Assembly (NCBI GenBank): GCA_017480485.1
Contig: JAFVAN010000042.1
Coordinates: forward strand, 1 to 29,064
Source: Ruminococcus sp.
GTDB lineage: Bacteria; Bacillota_A; Clostridia; Oscillospirales; Ruminococcaceae
Length of the DNA: 29,064 nucleotides
Reading direction: 5' to 3'
How positions within the stretch are numbered: position 1 is the first letter of the stretch; each line of letters starts with the position of its first letter. The position numbers and the translations under genes were made by a program. Below are positions 1 to 7,364 of the stretch, piece after piece. The notes beneath the pieces were generated by a model. It made no database searches. It was not told the DNA's origin and was given only the letters and a program-made list of their open reading frames with translations.

Positions 1-1068
1 CTTAGCCTTTACCATGTAGGTGCCGTCGTTGTAGCCGTCCAGTGCCTTCAGCTTGTTGCCGATGGGGAAGTCGCCGTCAACATAGTTGACCTCTTCGCCA
101 AGGTGCTTCCAGCCTGTAACAGCGTCCATGGAAGTAGGAGCCAGACCGATCTGCTCGTCGCCATTGAGGATGTCAGCCTCCATCATACCAATGAAGGTAT
201 CGGAAAGCTTAACTTCAACGGTGAAGTGAAGGTCGGTGTCTCTGGGAAGGGTGTGATAGTCTATCCAGTCGCCGCCGAAGCAGTTGGACCAGGCGCCTGT
301 GTCAGGATCGTCAACTACGATCACCGTCTTCTTGGCCTTGGGGTCGTACTTTCTGCCCTCATACTCGGGAGCGGGGGCTGCGGTGGTCGTTGTAGTGGTG
401 GCGGCCTTAGTTGTCGTGGTGGTCTTTCGGGTCTTCTTCTCGGTCTGCGCCTCGGTGGCCGCGGTGGTCTCGGCGGGAGTTGAGTCCTCAACGGGTGCGG
501 CAGTGGTGGTGCCGCCCTCTGCTGCGTGGGCCGCCTGGGCGGTGGAGGAGTCGCTGTCCTTGCTGCCCGCAAGGCTGCGGACCCCAAAGAAGGCTCCCAC
601 GCCCAGCGCCACCACAGCGGCGGTCGATATCGCGGCGATCATCGGGGCCTTGCTCTTTTTAACGGGCGCCGCCTCGGGCGCGGCCGCAGGGGCAGCAGGC
701 ACAGGCTCAGGGGCCACGGGCGTCGCGGAATAGCCTGCATAGGTCGTGCCCTCTGCGGCATCGGCCGACGGGGCGGGCGCACCTTCTGCGGTCTCTGCCC
801 CCTCGTAATATTCTCCGAGGTCGACGCGGGAGCCCTGAGCAGGATGTATGCGGGGAGCCCCGGCGTTAAAGTCCGCGTTGAAGTTGGGCGCCGCCTGCTC
901 GGTATCAAAGCTTGTCTCGCACCGCCAGCAGGACAGTGCATCCTCGTTCAACTCGGCGCCGCAGGTGGGGCATAAGCGCTTGGGCTTCGGCGCCTCCACA
1001 GCCGCCCCGCAATAGCGGCAGAATTTAGAGCTTGCAGCTATCTGCTGCCCGCAATTTTGACAGTTCAT
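1..1068 (-). CDS. Zinc-ribbon membrane protein, ectodomain of unknown family (3' end outside window)
   Basis: 356 codons are visible and the reading frame runs off the window edge, so the C-terminus is missing. The ATG at 1068 follows a GGAGGTG ribosome site. Two CxxC zinc ribbons open the protein (CQNCG...CRYCG, about residues 3-21; CPTCG...CWRCE, about 33-51). Next come an acidic Ala/Pro linker with the motif DLGEYYE (residues 83-89), a basic KKSK stretch, one membrane segment (IAAISTAAVVALGVGAFFGV), and a Ser/Thr-rich linker with Thr runs. The ectodomain starts at about residue 240 and I do not recognise it. Topology is inferred as zinc ribbons inside, ectodomain outside. The N-terminal half is clearly related to that of the LRR protein at 4927-6309. 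It lies 18 nt after the GNAT gene, so it is probably the last visible gene of the operon. Function unknown; perhaps a surface sensor or adhesin. Confidence 0.85.
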   Translation of the reverse strand, partial: MNCQNCGQQIAASSKFCRYCGAAVEAPKPKRLCPTCGAELNEDALSCWRCETSFDTEQAAPNFNADFNAGAPRIHPAQGSRVDLGEYYEGAETAEGAPAPSADAAEGTTYAGYSATPVAPEPVPAAPAAAPEAAPVKKSKAPMIAAISTAAVVALGVGAFFGVRSLAGSKDSDSSTAQAAHAAEGGTTTAAPVEDSTPAETTAATEAQTEKKTRKTTTTTKAATTTTTTAAPAPEYEGRKYDPKAKKTVIVVDDPDTGAWSNCFGGDWIDYHTLPRDTDLHFTVEVKLSDTFIGMMEADILNGDEQIGLAPTSMDAVTGWKHLGEEVNYVDGDFPIGNKLKALDGYNDGTYMVKAK

Positions 1069-1086
1069 ATCAACACCTCCGAAGGA

Positions 1087-1563
1087 TCAAAGTATTTTTT
1101 CCATCCCGACCTTATATGGCACAAGGCCAAGCCTGCGGTAAAACTCCATTGCGCCGGGGTTGCAGTTCCAGACGTTAAGGGTCACGTTATAGCAGCCCCT
1201 TTGGCGGGCGAAGTCAAGGATATGCTCGTATATCGCACTGCCGACGCCCTGTCCCCTCGCAGCCTCGTCCACGCAGATGTCGTCGATATAAAGGGTGAGG
1301 ATATCCGTGCAGAGCCGTGTGTTCTCGGCCCTCTGCAAAACGCAGAAGCCGTGGCCCAGCACCCTTCCGCTTTCGTCGGCGCAGACGAAAACGGGGGTCT
1401 GCTCATTACATAGGATGTCCCGCAGCTGTTCGGCGGTGTATTTTGTTACGGGCTTGAAAAGGTCGGGCCGCCCCTCGTAATGGACGCGGTTGACCTGCAC
1501 CAGCAGCTCCATTATGGCGGGGATGTCTCCCTCCTGTGCAAAGCGAACGGTATTTGGCATCAT
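1087..1563 (-). CDS. GNAT family N-acetyltransferase
   Basis: 158 aa, the usual size for a single-domain GCN5-related acetyltransferase, which moves an acetyl group from acetyl-CoA to an amine. The acetyl-CoA pyrophosphate loop is visible as DEAARGQGVGSAIYEHI, matching the family pattern R/QxxGxG/A. The C-terminal strand and helix read NVTLNVWNCNPGAMEFYRRLGL, another family hallmark. An AAAGGAGAG ribosome site precedes two adjacent ATG codons at 1563 and 1560; either could start. The gene lies between two zinc-ribbon membrane protein genes, with 20 nt upstream and 18 nt downstream, so it is probably in the same transcript. The substrate cannot be told from sequence. Acetylation of a protein N-terminus, a small amine or an antibiotic are all possible. 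Confidence 0.92.
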   Translation of the reverse strand: MMPNTVRFAQEGDIPAIMELLVQVNRVHYEGRPDLFKPVTKYTAEQLRDILCNEQTPVFVCADESGRVLGHGFCVLQRAENTRLCTDILTLYIDDICVDEAARGQGVGSAIYEHILDFARQRGCYNVTLNVWNCNPGAMEFYRRLGLVPYKVGMEKIL

Positions 1564-1583
1564 ACTCTCTCCTTTATCATCAT

Positions 1584-2897
1584 CTACGGCGCAGGCTGCA
1601 CCAGCTCGACCTCACGCAGGGCGTTGTCTGCCTTGGTGTCGCAGTAGGCCATCTTCCCCGGGGCGAACATAAGGTAGGAGAAATTTCCCATGGTGAATTC
1701 GTTTTTGGTGTCGCTGCCGTCAAGGTTTCGGCTGGCAACGTTGCCGAAGCCGTCAACGTAATAGAGCCGCCCAAGGTAAAGATTTGTAAACTGGGCGTGG
1801 CCTCCAAGCTCCGTGATGGCGGAGGTGGTAAGGTCCAGCATATTCAGTATGCGGCCGGGCCCGCGGGAATAATAGATCTTATCCCCCACAACGCAGACGT
1901 CGTAGCATTCGTCGGAGCAGATGCACCTCAGGCCGCTGCCGTCAAGGCCCATTGCCATGAGCTTTCTGCCGCCGAGGGAGTCCGTGAAATAAATAGTGTC
2001 GCCGCTGATGTTCATGTACCACTCAACGCACTGCACCAGCTTTTTTAGCTCGGTGCCGTCGGGGTTCATGGAGCAGATGTAATAGCTGCTGCCACCCAGC
2101 TGAGAGCAGAAGTAAAGCTTGCCCTTATAGTAGGTCAGCTCATGGACAACGTAATTAAGGATGACCGTCAGGTCGCTGCCGTCGTTGTTCATGGAGCAGA
2201 CGGAGTTGTCGCGAAGGAAATACAGCCGCTCGTCCTCGGCGTTTATATAATAGACGGTCCCGGTGCAGAGCTGAGTGCGGGTGCCGTCCAGCTCGGTGCG
2301 GGTCAGGCCGTCAACGCCCGTATACCATGCTTCGCCGTCGTATTCCAGAGCGCCCGAGTTCACGATGTTTGCCGAGCGCAGATAGGGCTCGCCGTTATAG
2401 CCCACAGGGACATCCACAGGCACCGCGGGAACGGTGGTGTCGGCGGGCGGCTCGGTCTCATCGGGGGCCGAGGTCGTTGGGGGTTCGGTATCGGCAGGGG
2501 GCTCTGTCTCCTCGGGAGGCGTCGTCTCGGCAGGGGCGGTATCGGCGGCGCTTTCGGGGGCGCTGCTCTCGGGGGCGATCTCCTCCTCGTACATCTTCAC
2601 GGTGTTGGGTCGGGAGTCGGTAGAGGAGCTGTCGCTGCTGCCGCCCCGCAGGCCAAAGTACACAGCCGCTCCGCCAATGCAGAAGGCTGCGACCACCGCA
2701 GCTGTGATCACGGCGCCTGCGCCGCTTCGGCGGGGGGCATCGGTCTCCTCGTCGGCCGCTGTCTCAGCGGGCCTTACAGCCTCGGCGGGCGTCGGGATGA
2801 CAGCCGCAGGCGCAGGTATCCCCTGCTCTGCTCCGCACCGCCGACAGAATTTTGTTCCGTCCGCCAGCTGCTCATTACAGTTTGGACAAGTTATCAT
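1584..2897 (-). CDS. Zinc-ribbon membrane protein with DUF5050-like beta-propeller ectodomain
   Basis: 437 aa from the ATG at 2897, chosen because it is preceded by an AGGGGGG ribosome site and starts directly with the zinc ribbon (MITCPNCNEQ...CRRCGAEQ). The open frame extends further upstream but only through the palindromic spacer. One membrane segment lies at about residues 59-83 (AVITAAVVAAFCIGGAAVYFGL). It is followed by an acidic Pro/Glu/Thr linker of about 80 residues. The ectodomain, about 170-437, has repeated blades of the type YYIN..DERLYFL, SMNNDGSDLT, LYFCSQ, SMNPDGTELKKL and KIYYSRG, which resemble DUF5050/TolB-like propellers. Such propellers usually bind a ligand or partner; no catalytic residues are evident. 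The GNAT gene follows after 20 nt. Role unknown, probably envelope sensing or adhesion. Confidence 0.88.
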   Translation of the reverse strand: MITCPNCNEQLADGTKFCRRCGAEQGIPAPAAVIPTPAEAVRPAETAADEETDAPRRSGAGAVITAAVVAAFCIGGAAVYFGLRGGSSDSSSTDSRPNTVKMYEEEIAPESSAPESAADTAPAETTPPEETEPPADTEPPTTSAPDETEPPADTTVPAVPVDVPVGYNGEPYLRSANIVNSGALEYDGEAWYTGVDGLTRTELDGTRTQLCTGTVYYINAEDERLYFLRDNSVCSMNNDGSDLTVILNYVVHELTYYKGKLYFCSQLGGSSYYICSMNPDGTELKKLVQCVEWYMNISGDTIYFTDSLGGRKLMAMGLDGSGLRCICSDECYDVCVVGDKIYYSRGPGRILNMLDLTTSAITELGGHAQFTNLYLGRLYYVDGFGNVASRNLDGSDTKNEFTMGNFSYLMFAPGKMAYCDTKADNALREVELVQPAP

Positions 2898-2987
2898 GGC
2901 TCTTCCCCCCTTGCAGAAGTGTGTCGGTCGATCGTAAAACTCAGAGAGCGCATAATTACGAGTTGGTTTTACAGCGGTCTTGTATGC

Positions 2988-3063
2988 CCTCGCCGCCTGC
3001 GGCGGCTCGGGGAGGTGCGGAAAATGCACTCCCCCGCCTGACGGCGGGGAGAGCATTTTCCGC
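2988..3063. repeat. REP-like palindromic element, copy A
   Basis: Two stem-loops lie side by side. The first pairs 2992-2997 with 3001-3006 (GCCGCC/GGCGGC, loop TGC). The second is compound: outer stem 3017-3027 with 3053-3063 (GCGGAAAATGC, 11 bp perfect) and inner stem 3032-3038 with 3043-3049 (CCCCGCC/GGCGGGG). A close copy in the same orientation lies at 18650-18722. Both copies follow the stop codon of a minus-strand gene by only a few bases and lack a T-tract, so they look like REP-type mRNA 3'-end hairpins rather than terminators. Confidence 0.8.
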
Positions 3064-3078
3064 CGTCTATCGCAAAAT

Positions 3079-4827
3079 TCAACTGTTAAGTATCACATAA
3101 TCGATGTCGTTGTCTTTGGCGTATTTCTCGGCTGTTGAGCCTGAATAGCACTTGATGGTAAGATTGGGGCAGTTTTTAAACGCATCTTTTTCGATCTCTG
3201 TAACACTTTTAGGTATCGTTACGCTTGTAAGGTTTTTACAGTCTAAAAAAGCCTCTTCGCCAATGAGTTCAACACTATCGGGAATAGTAATGGTTTTAAG
3301 GCTTGTGCAACCTTGAAACGCCTCATACTGAATGCTTGTTACACTGTTCGGTATCTTTATGCTTGTAAGGCTTTTGCAATTTAAAAATTCGACAACTTCA
3401 ATGCTTGTAACACTGTCAGGTATCGTTACGGTTTTAAGACTTGTGCATTCGACAAAGGCTCCCCCGCCCATGCTCGTTATTTCGTTCGGAAGCGTTACGC
3501 TTGTAAGCGCTGAACAACCATAAAACATATTTTCCCCAAAACTCTTAACACTGTTCGGTATCGTTATGCTTGTTAAACTTGTGCATTCAACAAATACTTC
3601 CCTTCCAAGGCTCTTAACACTGTTCGGTATTGTTATGCTTGTAAGGCCTGTGCAACCGGCAAACAAATATTCCTCAAGTCTCGTAACACTGTTCGGTATA
3701 GTTATGCTTGTTAGGCTTCTGCATTCGTCAAATGCTCTCTCGCCAATGCTTGTAACACTGCTTGGTATCGTAATGCTCGAAAGACTCAAGCACATAGAAA
3801 ATGCCCACTCGTCAATCTTTGTAACGCTGTTAGGTATCGTTATGCTTGTAATGTTCGTACACCAGAAAAATGTATACTTTCCAATGCTTGTAATACTGTT
3901 TTCTATCGAAACCTTTTTTATTGAACTATTATTGTAAAAAGGCGAAGCATCCCATTCATAATCATACATCTTCCCGCTTCCGCTTATCGTTAGCAGTCCA
4001 TCACTGTCAAGCGTGTATGAAACATTATTACCGCACTTACCGCTTTCAACAATGGTTGTTGACGGCTGGGCGGGTTGGGGCTGTTCCGTTACTTTTTTTG
4101 TTTGTTGCTCAGACGATTCCTTCGTCTGCTGTGGAGTCTGTTCAGACTGCGTAGCCGCAGGGGGCTGCGTATATATCGGCTGCGTGACCGTCTGCTGTGT
4201 CTGGACGGAGACTGGCTGCGGGGGTTCGGCTGTCGTGTCGGAGGCAGTCGTGGTCTTTTCCTTAGTCGTCGTTTTCTTTGTCTTTGAGGTCTCGACGGTC
4301 GTCGTGGTCGTTGTGCCCGTTGTCGTTGTAGTTGTGGCCTCCGTTTCGGCCTCGCTGGGAAGGTCAAGCTCCTCCTCCGCAAAGTGCTCCCGCTGGCGGG
4401 ACGAGCTGTCGTCCTTGTTGTCCCCGCCCCGCAGCAGCATAAAGGCAACGATGCCGCCCATTACGATAACAAGGGTCGCCAAAACTGAGATCACGGCGAC
4501 GGTGGCCGTCTTTCGGTGCTCGGCGGTCTGGGGGGCAGGTGCGGGCTGAGAGGCCTGCTGTGCTGCTGCGCGGGGCTGCTGGTTCGGGAGCACAGGCGCA
4601 GCATAGGCCTGCTCGGGAACAGGCTCTGCCGTATCAGGCGCCTCTCCCGCAGGCTGTGCAAAGATCACAGGCTCCACCTGCTCGCCCGCAGGCACAGGCC
4701 TACCCGAGGGCAGCGCCTCGTCCTCGGCGGGCGGCAGCACTGCGGCGTCCTTTCCCATCTGAAAGCCGCAGGCAGGGCAAACGGTAACGCCCTTTCCCAG
4801 CTGGTATTTACAATTCGGACAGATCAT
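3079..4827 (-). CDS. Zinc-ribbon membrane protein with BspA-type leucine-rich repeat ectodomain
   Basis: 582 aa from the ATG at 4827, which follows AAAGGGGAA and opens the zinc ribbon MICPNCKYQL...CPACGFQM. The longer frame to 4923 is rejected because it precedes the ribosome site. Residues 25-105 form an Ala/Pro/Glu linker, and 107-132 the single membrane segment (TATVAVISVLATLVIVMGG). Residues 135-262 are a disordered Thr/Gln/Lys-rich stalk with long Thr runs. From about 265 comes a CGNNVSYTLDSDGLLTISG cap, then at least eleven 23-residue LRR_5 repeats of the form SLTSITIPNSVTSIGE.AF.GC. The end (CYSGSTAEKYAKDNDIDY) is typical of BspA-like proteins. These ectodomains bind host, plant-fibre or bacterial ligands in other species. 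The repeat half looks markedly more AT-rich than the first half. It follows the other LRR gene by 99 nt. Confidence 0.92.
   Translation of the reverse strand: MICPNCKYQLGKGVTVCPACGFQMGKDAAVLPPAEDEALPSGRPVPAGEQVEPVIFAQPAGEAPDTAEPVPEQAYAAPVLPNQQPRAAAQQASQPAPAPQTAEHRKTATVAVISVLATLVIVMGGIVAFMLLRGGDNKDDSSSRQREHFAEEELDLPSEAETEATTTTTTGTTTTTTVETSKTKKTTTKEKTTTASDTTAEPPQPVSVQTQQTVTQPIYTQPPAATQSEQTPQQTKESSEQQTKKVTEQPQPAQPSTTIVESGKCGNNVSYTLDSDGLLTISGSGKMYDYEWDASPFYNNSSIKKVSIENSITSIGKYTFFWCTNITSITIPNSVTKIDEWAFSMCLSLSSITIPSSVTSIGERAFDECRSLTSITIPNSVTRLEEYLFAGCTGLTSITIPNSVKSLGREVFVECTSLTSITIPNSVKSFGENMFYGCSALTSVTLPNEITSMGGGAFVECTSLKTVTIPDSVTSIEVVEFLNCKSLTSIKIPNSVTSIQYEAFQGCTSLKTITIPDSVELIGEEAFLDCKNLTSVTIPKSVTEIEKDAFKNCPNLTIKCYSGSTAEKYAKDNDIDYVILNS
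3185..3920. repeat. 69-bp tandem coding repeats (LRR region)
   Basis: The LRR-coding part repeats with a 69-nt period. The block ACACTGTTCGGTAT recurs with nearly the same flanks at about 3341, 3548, 3617 and 3686, and more diverged copies fill the rest. This DNA-level similarity suggests recent unit duplication or continuing homogenisation, so repeat number may vary between strains. Confidence 0.8.
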
Positions 4828-4829
4828 AT

Positions 4830-4895
4830 CTATTCCCCTTTCGGAAGTGGTGGGTGGTATTTGTAAAGCTTGTTGTGCTTTATCGTTGGCTGCAT
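4830..4895 (-). CDS. Possible 21-codon leader ORF upstream of the LRR gene
   Basis: An ATG at 4895 follows a good AAGGAGAG ribosome site and opens a 21-codon frame (MQPTIKHNKLYKYHPPLPKG..., ending in TAG) that stops 2 nt before the ATG of the LRR gene at 4827. The arrangement would allow translational coupling. There is no homology argument and the sequence is rich in Lys, His and Pro, so it may be a chance frame. Confidence 0.35.
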   Translation of the reverse strand: MQPTIKHNKLYKYHPPLPKGE

Positions 4896-4926
4896 AGTCT
4901 CTCCTTATGGTTGCTTTTATCAATAT

Positions 4927-6309
4927 TCAATCTATAAGCTGGTAATTGATATCGTTTTCTTTAGCATATGCCTCTGCTGCTGAGCCCGAGTGGCAGTGGA
5001 TGGTCACTTTGGAACAGCCCTCAAAAACATTTATGGCTATTTCTGTAACACTGTCAGGAATCGTTATGTCTGTAAGACTTTTGCAACTGTTAAACACATC
5101 ATCTTCAATACTTGTAACGCCTTTAGGTATCGTAATGCTTTCAAGGTACTTACATCTTTCAAAGGCGCCTTTGTCAATATATTCAAGACCGTCCTTCAAA
5201 TGAACTGTTTTCAAGCCGCTGTCCGCAAAGGCACCCACAAAGATATGAGTCACGCTGGCGGGAACGGTGATGTGTTCAAGCTTTTTACAGTTGAAGAAAG
5301 CTGCCCCTCCAATGTACTCCAGCTTATTGTCCAGCTGAACATTGCTGAGGTTTTCACAGTTATAAAAGGCACGATTATCAATTCTCGTTACTCCCGTGGG
5401 AATTTCGATGCTTTCAAGGGCTGTGCAATGTCCAAAGGAACAAACATCTATCTCCTCGAGACTTTCGGGCAGCTGTACCTCCTTGATGCTTTTGCAATTA
5501 TAAAACAAATATTGTCCGAGTCTGGTAACGCCCTCATCTATAACGACCTTCTCGATCCCTCCTTTATTGCTAAAGGGTGCTTCGGAATCTGAATAATTGG
5601 CAGTCTCCCCGCTGCCGCTTATGGTGAGGGTGCCCTTATATAGGCTGTAGGTAACGTTATTTCCGATACTGCCTGTTTCCGGCTTGGGTTTAGCCTTTTT
5701 CACAAGCTTGACTATCCCGAAGACAGCAGCCCCAAGGACGACCACCGCCAGCAGGGCTATCAGCACGGGATGCACCCTGTGCTTTTTGGCAGGCTCTGTT
5801 CTCACAACAGGCTCCTCCGCCGTCTCCACTCCCGCATAAGCCGTGCCCTCGGGGAGCTCATCAATATAATCCGCAGGGGGCTCGGGCTCGTCAATGAGGG
5901 CCTCCTCGTAGTATTCGCCGAGGTCGGGGGCGGCAGCTCTCGGGGCCTGATTTGGAGCAATGCGGGGGCGCTGCTTTTCGGCGTCGAAGGTAGCCTTGAA
6001 CTCCCTCCTGGGGCCTTGCTCTGCAAGGGTCTCGCATTTTGGGCAGGAGATGGCTCCCGCAGGGAGCTCTGAACCACAGACAGCGCAGATGCGGGGCTTG
6101 GGCGGCTCCGCCTTGGGGGCGGCAGCCTCAAACACCATCCCGCAGCGCCAGCAGGCCTTTGCAATGGCAGGCAGCTTTTCGCCGCAGCGCTCACAGGTCT
6201 TGGTCTCGCCCATGGAGCTTGCGCGCTCCTCTTCGGTGAAAACATAACCGCACCGCCAGCAGGCCTTGGCCTTGTCGGGCATCTCCTCGCCGCATTTCCT
6301 GCAGATCAT
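4927..6309 (-). CDS. Triple zinc-ribbon membrane protein with BspA-type LRR ectodomain
   Basis: 460 aa from the ATG at 6309, preceded by AGGAGGAG and starting with the first zinc ribbon. Three CxxC ribbons follow one another: CRKCGEEM...CWRCGYVF (3-24), CERCGEKL...CWRCGMVF (39-60) and CAVCGSEL...CPKCETL (75-95). Residues 96-175 are an acidic linker with DLGEYYE at 129-135. Residues 178-202 are the membrane segment (HPVLIALLAVVVLGAAVFGIV). From about 213 a GNNVTYSLYKGTLTISGSG cap leads into about nine 23-residue LRR_5 repeats and the end motif CHSGSAAEAYAKENDINY. There is almost no stalk, unlike the other LRR protein. It is the first gene after the promoter at 6385-6414 and so heads the unit. 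Probably a surface-binding or sensing protein; the ligand is unknown. Confidence 0.93.
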   Translation of the reverse strand: MICRKCGEEMPDKAKACWRCGYVFTEEERASSMGETKTCERCGEKLPAIAKACWRCGMVFEAAAPKAEPPKPRICAVCGSELPAGAISCPKCETLAEQGPRREFKATFDAEKQRPRIAPNQAPRAAAPDLGEYYEEALIDEPEPPADYIDELPEGTAYAGVETAEEPVVRTEPAKKHRVHPVLIALLAVVVLGAAVFGIVKLVKKAKPKPETGSIGNNVTYSLYKGTLTISGSGETANYSDSEAPFSNKGGIEKVVIDEGVTRLGQYLFYNCKSIKEVQLPESLEEIDVCSFGHCTALESIEIPTGVTRIDNRAFYNCENLSNVQLDNKLEYIGGAAFFNCKKLEHITVPASVTHIFVGAFADSGLKTVHLKDGLEYIDKGAFERCKYLESITIPKGVTSIEDDVFNSCKSLTDITIPDSVTEIAINVFEGCSKVTIHCHSGSAAEAYAKENDINYQLID

Positions 6310-6384
6310 AGCTCTCCTCCTGTCTAATATTTTCACACCAAATTAATATCTAACAAATATGCAGATACACTTCTCCAATTTATT

Positions 6385-6414
6385 ATTATAACACATTCTC
6401 TTATATCTCGTCAA
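6385..6414 (-). promoter_or_regulatory. Promoter of the zinc-ribbon protein operon
   Basis: On the minus strand TTGACG (6414-6409), an 18-nt spacer and TATAAT (6390-6385) match the vegetative sigma consensus. The start would fall near 6378, giving a leader of about 70 nt before the ATG at 6309. Confidence 0.75.
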
Positions 6415-6735
6415 GTTTTTTTAATTCCCCTACCAAGGTTTTTTTATTCCCCCACCATCTTTCTGTCGTGCGGACACGCAGCGTCTCAGCGCCTCCCCGG
6501 AGGGGAGGTGGGTGCCTTTGCAGATGAGGCGGCGGTGCAGCCGTTCGGAAGGCTTCGTGCGGGTGCTTCCACGCTGGCTGGTGCTGGTGCTTATTTCCCT
6601 CTTACTCAACCCTTCTGCGTGCCACCGTATCGCGAGGGAGCCCCTGTGGCCTCCACAGTTGTAAACGAGCTTGCGAGTGCTCACGCGACCTGCCCCGGCG
6701 GGGCACCGCCCGAGCTTGCGAGTGCTCACGCGACA
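6415..6735. repeat. Gene-free GC-rich stretch with a duplicated 24-bp block and a hairpin
   Basis: This stretch of about 320 nt lies between the rplS terminator and the promoter at 6385-6414. It holds a 24-bp direct duplication, at about 6667-6690 and again about 6711-6734, beginning CGAGCTTGCGAGTGC and separated by CTGCCCCGGCGGGGCA, itself a palindrome. A CCTCCCC/GGGGAGG hairpin lies at about 6491-6507. A 99-codon frame covers it on the minus strand but its translation shows no family resemblance and repeats VSTRKL because of the duplication. It may be a decayed repetitive element; no terminal repeats or transposase were seen. Confidence 0.5.
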
Positions 6736-6770
6736 TAAAAAACACCGACCATTGCTGATCGGTGCTTTTT
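6736..6770 (-). terminator. Intrinsic terminator of rplS
   Basis: On the minus strand a 9-bp stem with one G-T-type mismatch (6764-6756 with 6751-6743; loop GCAA) is followed by a T-run (TTTTTT at about 6742-6737). It starts 16 nt after the rplS stop codon. Confidence 0.85.
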
Positions 6771-6779
6771 CTGCTTTTC

Positions 6780-7124
6780 TTATCTGAGAGCTTCCTTGAC
6801 CTTGGCGGCCTTGCCGACTCTCTTTCTGAGGTAGTAGAGCTTAGCGCGGCGTACCTTACCGGAGCGAACGACCTCTACCTTCTCAACTACGGGCGAGTGA
6901 ACGGGGAAAACCCTCTCGATGCCCGTGCCGTGGGCGATGCGTCTTACGGTGAAGGTCTCGCTGATGCCGCCGTGCTTCTTGGCGATAACAGTACCCTCGA
7001 AGATCTGGATCCTCGACTTGTCTCCCTCAGCGATGCGAACGTGTACCTTTACGGTGTCGCCGACATGGATGTCGGGTGCGTTCTCCTTCATGCTTGAGCT
7101 TGCAATAAGCTTCAGTGCGTCCAT
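6780..7124 (-). CDS. rplS: Ribosomal protein bL19
   Basis: 114 aa, the normal bL19 length. It is a large-subunit protein at the interface with the small subunit. The conserved features are visible: [15 protein letters not shown] near the N-terminus, [41 protein letters not shown] in the middle (cited here as the family signature stretch in parts: [10 protein letters not shown] and ETFTVRRI), and the basic end [20 protein letters not shown]. The start at 7124 is chosen over the longer frame to 7163 because AGGAGG lies 10 nt upstream of it and the family begins at this Met. It has its own promoter at 7330-7358, a structured leader of about 200 nt and a terminator, so it is a monocistronic unit. 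In many bacteria rplS lies with rpsP-rimM-trmD; here it does not. Confidence 0.97.
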   Translation of the reverse strand: MDALKLIASSSMKENAPDIHVGDTVKVHVRIAEGDKSRIQIFEGTVIAKKHGGISETFTVRRIAHGTGIERVFPVHSPVVEKVEVVRSGKVRRAKLYYLRKRVGKAAKVKEALR

Positions 7125-7139
7125 TGTAAATGACCTCCT

Positions 7140-7323
7140 ATTGTTTTTCAGATGTTCATACACTTTGCTGCGGCCCGTTGGAGCCGCCCCGCTTCATGCA
7201 AAAGGCGCCGCCTTCTGCAAAAGAGAAGCTTAAAGCCAGAGGACTATCCGCTTTAATGTCGTCCCGAAACATCGGGCTCTGGCATTAACCCCCGTCGCGG
7301 AAACACGACGGTAAATCAAATGC
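7140..7323 (-). ncRNA. Structured 5' leader of rplS, candidate L19 autoregulatory leader
   Basis: The predicted transcript start near 7323 leaves about 200 nt before rplS. On the minus strand there are hairpins CCGTCG/CGACGG (7311-7306 with 7297-7292) and CCCGA/TCGGG (7276-7272 with 7267-7263). A long-range stem GCCAGAG/CTCTGGC (7283-7277 with 7241-7235) would enclose the second. TTAATG (7288-7283) can pair with CATTAA (7258-7253), crossing that stem, so the two are either alternatives or a pseudoknot. Further hairpins lie at about 7185-7230. Ribosomal protein leaders that bind their own product are known for rplS in Firmicutes. I cannot match this to a specific Rfam model by eye. Confidence 0.5.
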
Positions 7324-7329
7324 TTAAAT

Positions 7330-7358
7330 ATTATAGCACATTACAAAGGATTTTGCAA
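7330..7358 (-). promoter_or_regulatory. Promoter of rplS
   Basis: On the minus strand TTGCAA (7358-7353), 17-nt spacer, TATAAT (7335-7330). It lies directly after the stop codon of the DUF2344 gene. Confidence 0.75.
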
Positions 7359-7364
7359 GAGCGT

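Noticed and set aside
3185..3920. Regular 69-nt repeats considered as a CRISPR array
   Set aside because: The repeats are in frame, encode 23-residue LRR units and have no constant repeat with unique spacers.
6430..6729. 99-codon minus-strand frame
   Set aside because: It lies over the duplicated GC-rich block, downstream of a terminator, with no ribosome site; internal VSTRKL repeats come from the DNA duplication.
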